Of a DNA stretch of 11,131 bases, positions 6,952 through 11,131 are shown one piece after another. Numbering within the stretch: position 1 is the first letter of the stretch; the number at the start of each line of letters is the position of its first letter. The notes under the pieces are model-generated. The model saw nothing but the letters and a program-made list of their open reading frames with translations. It had not been told where the DNA came from and searched no databases. This DNA comes from an uncultured Clostridia bacterium (GTDB lineage: Bacteria > Bacillota > Clostridia > Christensenellales > Aristaeellaceae). Where the stretch lies: NCBI GenBank assembly GCA_946496415.1, contig CAMMGP010000022.1, forward strand, positions 1 through 11,131, given 5' to 3'. Made by a program: the position numbers and the translations under genes.

Positions 6952-7619
6952 TGGTCTGCTCCCAACTTTTGCAATGCGTTTTTTGCCGCCGCCTGCTGCG
7001 CAAGCTGCTTGCTCGCGCCCTCGCCCTCGCCCAAAAGCGCGTCGCCGTCCCACACCTGATAGCGGAAGGTGGGCGCGTGCGCTGGGCCTTCGCAGGAAAC
7101 GAATTCATAGCGCGGCATGGCGCCGCGCTTTTGCATGGCCTCCTGCAGGCGCGATTTCTCATCCAGGCAGTCGGACAGGGAGCGCATGTCCAGCAACTCC
7201 CCCAGAGAGGCGAGGATCACCCGCCGCGCGGCCTCGAGGCCGCCGTCCAGATACACCGCCGCGAACACGGCCTCGGCCACGTCCGCGAGTATGGAGGGCT
7301 TTTCCCGCCCGCCCGTGCGCTCCTCGCCCACGGACAGGCGCACAAGCCGCCCCAACTCCAATCGCCGGGCGGCTTGAAACAGCGCCTCCTCGCGCACGGC
7401 ATGAGCGCGCATGCGCGTAAGCGTCCCTTCCGGCATATCCGGCAGGGACTGATAAAGGTACTGGCTCACCACCAGTTCGAGCACCGCGTCGCCGAGGAAT
7501 TCCAGCCGCTGATAATGCGCGACGTGGTGATCGCTCCCGAAGGAGGGGTGCGTGAGCGCCGTGGTCAAAAGCGTTCGGTCACGAAAGCGGTAGCCGAGCT
7601 TTTCCTGCAAGCGTTCCAC
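6942..7619 (-). CDS. rnc: Ribonuclease III
   Basis: A 225-residue double-strand-specific endoribonuclease, acting in rRNA precursor processing and turnover of structured RNAs. The RNase III signature QRLEFLGDAVL is at 38-47. Acidic metal-binding residues are Glu40, Asp44, Asp113 and Glu116 (LADVAEAVFAAVYLDGG). A C-terminal double-stranded RNA-binding domain spans about 154-221, ending in the typical SKQLAQQAAAKNAL helix. The length is normal. The start is GTG at 7619, three bases after the acpP stop; the overlapping ATG at 7626-7624 is out of frame. No good Shine-Dalgarno is visible, so translation probably depends on ribosomes arriving from acpP. The last 10 nt overlap smc. The order acpP-rnc-smc is a common clostridial arrangement. 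Confidence 0.96.
   Translation of the reverse strand: MERLQEKLGYRFRDRTLLTTALTHPSFGSDHHVAHYQRLEFLGDAVLELVVSQYLYQSLPDMPEGTLTRMRAHAVREEALFQAARRLELGRLVRLSVGEERTGGREKPSILADVAEAVFAAVYLDGGLEAARRVILASLGELLDMRSLSDCLDEKSRLQEAMQKRGAMPRYEFVSCEGPAHAPTFRYQVWDGDALLGEGEGASKQLAQQAAAKNALQKLGADHCG
6959..6963 (-). promoter_or_regulatory. Ribosome binding site deciding the smc TTG start
   Basis: On the minus strand GGGAG (6963-6959) lies 7 nt before the TTG at 6951, inside the last codons of rnc. No comparable site is linked to a family-consistent upstream start, which supports a 1186-residue SMC. Confidence 0.65.
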
Positions 7620-7622
7620 CGC

Positions 7623-7853
7623 TCATCCGACCCGCTTTTCGATGTATTTGACGATGTCGTCCACGGTCTTGATCTGGCTGAGCATGTCGTCTTCGACGGT
7701 CATATCGTACTCGGCCTCAAGATCCATGATGAGCATCATCATATTGGCGCTGTCCGCGCCGAGATCCTCGACCAGTCGGCTCTCGGGCTTGACATCGGCA
7801 GCCTTGACCGGCAGCTGCTGGGTGATGTATTCGACGACCTTTTCGTAAACCAT
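7623..7853 (-). CDS. acpP: Acyl carrier protein, with a variant recognition helix
   Basis: A 76-residue acyl carrier protein that would carry fatty acyl chains on a 4'-phosphopantetheine arm attached to Ser35 in DLGADS. Size, acidity and the EDLGADS context fit type II fatty acid synthesis. The helix after the serine is atypical: Ser35 is followed by Ala-Asn-Met-Met-Met-Leu-Ile-Met-Asp instead of the usual Leu-Asp-x-Val-Glu-Leu. The equivalents of E. coli Leu37, Asp38 and Glu41 are therefore Ala36, Asn37 and Met40. These are contact positions for holo-ACP synthase and fatty acid enzymes, so this protein may be a lineage variant or a specialised carrier. The ATG at 7853 has a near-perfect AAGGAGGT site 8 nt upstream that overlaps the plsX stop codon. 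Position after plsX, which uses acyl-ACP, supports a housekeeping lipid role. Confidence 0.93.
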   Translation of the reverse strand: MVYEKVVEYITQQLPVKAADVKPESRLVEDLGADSANMMMLIMDLEAEYDMTVEDDMLSQIKTVDDIVKYIEKRVG

Positions 7854-7861
7854 GGGTGTGT

Positions 7862-7869
7862 ACCTCCTT
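7862..7869 (-). promoter_or_regulatory. Strong Shine-Dalgarno of acpP overlapping the plsX stop
   Basis: AAGGAGGT (minus strand 7869-7862) is 8 nt before the acpP ATG. Its first two bases are the last two of the plsX TAA. It is the strongest ribosome binding site in this operon, which fits the high protein output usually needed for ACP. Confidence 0.8.
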
Positions 7870-8875
7870 ATTCTTCCTTCGCCGACAGCCCCTCGAGGCC
7901 GTCCCGTATCTTTTCTACGACCTTGCCTTCCAGCATGGAGCGCGCCTGGCGCACGGCGTTTTTGATCGCCCGCGCGTCGGAACTGCCATGGGCCTTGACC
8001 ACGGCGCCGTTCACGCCCAACAGCGGCGCGCCGCCGTGGCTTTTGTAGTCCATCCTGTTTTTCAGCGAGCGCAATGCCGGGCGCATCATCAGCGCGCCGG
8101 CGCGGGCGCGGCGCGAGGAGCGCAGACTGTCCTTGAGCATGCCCATGATGAGGCTGGAAACGCCCTCGATGCTCTTGAGGATGACGTTGCCGACGAAGCC
8201 GTCGGCCACCACCACGTCAAAATCGCCATTGGGCACGTCGCGCACCTCGGCGTTGCCCTTAAATACATACGCCGTCTGTTTGGACATCAATTCGTAGGCC
8301 TCGCGGGTGAGCTTGTCGCCCTTTTCCGCCTCCGTGCCGATGTTGGCAAGGCCGACCTCGGGGCGCTCGACGCCCTGCACGCTCTGCATGTAGACCGAAC
8401 CCATGAGGCCGAACTGTTGCAGATACCGCGCCTGACAATCGACGTTCGCGCCGCAGTCGATGAGCAGAAAGGGCTTTTTGCGCCCGGGGATCACCGGAGC
8501 CAGCGCCGGGCGCTCGATGCCGCGGATGCGGCCGATGCGCAGCATGCCGCCAGCCAGGAGCGCGCCCGTGGAACCGGCGGAAACGACAGCGTCCGCCCTG
8601 CCCTCGCGCACAGCCATGATCGCCTTGACCATGGAAGATTCCGTCTTTTGCCGCACGGCCAGCATCGGCGAATCGTGCATGCCGATGACGTCCGGGGCAT
8701 GGACGACCTCCAGACGCTCGACGCCGCTCACAAGCGGCTTTAACACGTCCTCGGGGCCATAGAGCTGCACGGTGACGTCCGAAAACTCCTCCACGGCCAG
8801 CTTTGCGCCTTCCACGACGGCCTGCGGCGCATTGTCGCCGCCCATGGCGTCCAGCGCGATCCTGTACATTGCCAA
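7868..8875 (-). CDS. plsX: Phosphate acyltransferase PlsX
   Basis: A 335-residue acyl-ACP:phosphate acyltransferase that makes acyl-phosphate, the donor for PlsY in phosphatidic acid synthesis. It is a peripheral membrane enzyme. Family marks are the N-terminal ALDAMGGDNAP (7-17), SAGSTGALLAGG (99-110), LLIDCGANVDC (137-147) and ADGFVGN (224-230). The C-terminal part includes the usual YKSHGGAPLLGVNG. Two starts are possible. A TTG at 8875 is 8 nt after AGGGGG (8889-8884). An ATG at 8869 gives the more usual short N-terminus MYRIALDAMGG but has 14-nt spacing. I report the TTG because of the spacing; the difference is two residues. It is the first gene of the operon, behind its own promoter. 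fapR, fabD and fabG, which often accompany plsX in Firmicutes, are not next to it. Confidence 0.95.
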   Translation of the reverse strand: MAMYRIALDAMGGDNAPQAVVEGAKLAVEEFSDVTVQLYGPEDVLKPLVSGVERLEVVHAPDVIGMHDSPMLAVRQKTESSMVKAIMAVREGRADAVVSAGSTGALLAGGMLRIGRIRGIERPALAPVIPGRKKPFLLIDCGANVDCQARYLQQFGLMGSVYMQSVQGVERPEVGLANIGTEAEKGDKLTREAYELMSKQTAYVFKGNAEVRDVPNGDFDVVVADGFVGNVILKSIEGVSSLIMGMLKDSLRSSRRARAGALMMRPALRSLKNRMDYKSHGGAPLLGVNGAVVKAHGSSDARAIKNAVRQARSMLEGKVVEKIRDGLEGLSAKEE

Positions 8876-8906
8876 ACCAATATCCCCCTATCATGCCATT
8901 ATCTCT

Positions 8907-8935
8907 ATTCTAGCAGATTGCGGCGATTTTTTCAA
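8907..8935 (-). promoter_or_regulatory. Promoter of the plsX-acpP-rnc-smc-ftsY operon
   Basis: On the minus strand TTGAAA (8935-8930) is followed after 17 bp by TAGAAT (8912-8907), with TG two bases upstream of the -10 giving an extended -10. Transcription would begin near 8900, about 25 nt before the start codon. No FapR-like operator was recognised. Confidence 0.75.
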
Positions 8936-8942
8936 GCCAACC

Positions 8943-8971
8943 TTGACGAAAATTTGACCGCGTGATATGAT
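8943..8971 (+). promoter_or_regulatory. Promoter of trpS-folC
   Basis: TTGACG (8943-8948) is followed after 17 bp by TATGAT (8966-8971), with TG at 8963-8964 as extended -10. The start site would be near 8978, leaving about 34 nt of leader, too short for a T-box riboswitch. A strong GGAGGG site (8998-9003) precedes the ATG at 9012. Confidence 0.78.
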
Positions 8972-9011
8972 ATTCAAAGATATGTTTCCGATTTAACGGA
9001 GGGAATCGCTC

Positions 9012-10013
9012 ATGGACGCCAAAAAACGCATTTTTTCCGGAATACAGCCCACCGGCAACCTGACCCTGGGCAATTATATTGGCGCGCTGCGCAATTTTAA
9101 GCTGCTGGAGGACGAATACGACTGCCTTTATTCCATTGTCGATCTCCACGCCATCACCATCCGCCAGGATCCCGCGCAGCTGCGCAAGGCCTGCCTGCGC
9201 ACGCTGGCCATCTTCCTCGCCAGCGGCCTCGACCCGGAAAGGAACATCATCTTCTTTCAATCCCACGTCCACGAGCACGCGGAGTTGGCCTGGATCCTCG
9301 ACTGCTACACCTACATGGGCGAGCTCTCGCGCATGACGCAGTTCAAGGACAAGTCCAGAAAGCACGCCGACAACATCAACTGCGGCCTGTTTGCCTACCC
9401 GGTGCTGATGGCGGCGGACATACTGCTCTATCAGGCCGACCTCGTGCCCATCGGCTCGGACCAGAAGCAGCATTTGGAGTTGGCGCGCAACATCGCCGAG
9501 CGCTTCAACGCCCTGTATTCCGACACCTTTGTGGTGCCGGACGGCTATTTCCCCAAGGTCGGCGCGCGGGTGATGAGTTTGCAGGAGCCGACGCGCAAGA
9601 TGTCCAAGTCCGACCCCGAGGACACCTACATCGCCATCCTCGATCCGGCGGACATTATCCGCAAGAAGCTGCGCCGCGCCGTGACCGACTGCGACGCGGA
9701 GGTGCGCTTTGATCCGGAGAACAAGCCCGGCGTTTCCAACCTGATGAGCATACTCTCCGCCCTGACCGGGCAGAGTCTTGAGAGCATCGCCGCGGACTTC
9801 TCCGGCAAGGGATACGGCATTTTCAAGGACGCCGTGGCCGACGCGGTGATCGCCGCGCTTGCGCCCATCCAGCAAAACTACGAGAAACTCAGCGCCGACA
9901 AGGCCTATCTGGAATCGGTGATGCGGAGCGGCGCGGAGCGCGCTTCCGCTCTGGCCATGCGTACGCTGCGCAAGGTACACAAGAAAGTCGGCCTCGCTCC
10001 GGCGAAGCTGTAA
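9012..10013 (+). CDS. trpS: Tryptophanyl-tRNA synthetase
   Basis: A 333-residue class I aminoacyl-tRNA synthetase charging tRNA-Trp in the cytosol. The N-terminus closely follows the Geobacillus/Bacillus type: FSGIQPTGNLTLGNYIGALRNF, with TLGN (18-21) in place of HIGH. Other marks are MTQFKDKS (108-115), MAADILLY (133-140) whose Asp136 should read the tryptophan indole, the GSDQKQH block (148-154) and KMSKS at 196-200. The C-terminal part (GKPG-like NKPGVSNL, GKGYGIFK) also matches. The length is normal for a bacterial enzyme. The ATG at 9012 has GGAGGG 8 nt upstream. It is transcribed divergently from plsX and is followed 23 nt later by folC, probably on the same transcript. No T-box or other tryptophan-sensing leader is present. 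Confidence 0.97.
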   Translation: MDAKKRIFSGIQPTGNLTLGNYIGALRNFKLLEDEYDCLYSIVDLHAITIRQDPAQLRKACLRTLAIFLASGLDPERNIIFFQSHVHEHAELAWILDCYTYMGELSRMTQFKDKSRKHADNINCGLFAYPVLMAADILLYQADLVPIGSDQKQHLELARNIAERFNALYSDTFVVPDGYFPKVGARVMSLQEPTRKMSKSDPEDTYIAILDPADIIRKKLRRAVTDCDAEVRFDPENKPGVSNLMSILSALTGQSLESIAADFSGKGYGIFKDAVADAVIAALAPIQQNYEKLSADKAYLESVMRSGAERASALAMRTLRKVHKKVGLAPAKL

Positions 10014-10036
10014 AGAGGCCGGCAAACGGGAAGACA

Positions 10037-11131
<1,095 letters not shown>

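Noticed and set aside
6951..8048. 365-codon plus-strand frame opposite rnc, acpP and plsX
   Set aside because: Runs antisense across three conserved genes and has no motif of its own.
8876..9011. T-box riboswitch or FapR operator in the divergent region
   Set aside because: The leader is too short for a T-box and no FapR-type palindrome is seen; the region is filled by two promoters and two ribosome binding sites.

Overview
The window looks like ordinary chromosomal DNA from a GC-rich (roughly 60% by eye) Gram-positive bacterium, most likely a gut- or rumen-type member of the Clostridia. The reasons are the plsX-acpP-rnc-smc-ftsY gene order, strong AGGAGG-type ribosome binding sites, a Bacillus-type tryptophanyl-tRNA synthetase, and an SMC of exactly Bacillus-like length. 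Placement below class level is not supported by what can be read here.

Layout, left to right. (1) 1-144: the last 47 codons of a plus-strand gene ending in a Gly/Ser/Arg-rich tail. (2) 193-2369: a plus-strand two-gene unit with its own near-consensus promoter. It encodes a sorbitol-6-phosphate 2-dehydrogenase (SrlD/SorD type) and an L-sorbose-1-phosphate reductase-like zinc dehydrogenase (SorE type). Together these two reactions would take L-sorbose 1-phosphate through D-sorbitol 6-phosphate to fructose 6-phosphate. (3) 2370-2478: a convergent intergenic region with two adjacent hairpins, one reading as a plus-strand terminator and one as a minus-strand or bidirectional terminator. (4) 8875 down to 2479: a tightly packed minus-strand operon plsX-acpP-rnc-smc-ftsY, covering phospholipid and fatty acid entry, RNA processing, chromosome organisation and membrane targeting. 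Neighbouring genes are separated by at most 14 nt or overlap, and several starts appear translationally coupled. (5) 8876-9011: a short divergent control region with two back-to-back promoters whose -35 hexamers are only 7 bp apart. (6) 9012-11131: plus-strand trpS followed 23 nt later by folC, which runs open off the right edge.

All genes except the two at the edges are intact. I see no insertion sequence, CRISPR array, phage gene, toxin-antitoxin pair or RNA gene. Many long open frames lie opposite the real genes (the longest 1306 codons, opposite smc and ftsY). All of these long ones are codon-aligned antisense shadows that stay open because the real genes almost never use TTA, CTA or TCA codons. 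I did not find an undescribed biological system. The points most worth a second look are an acyl carrier protein with an unusual recognition helix, the stand-alone sorbose/sorbitol phosphate pair, and the divergent promoter pair.
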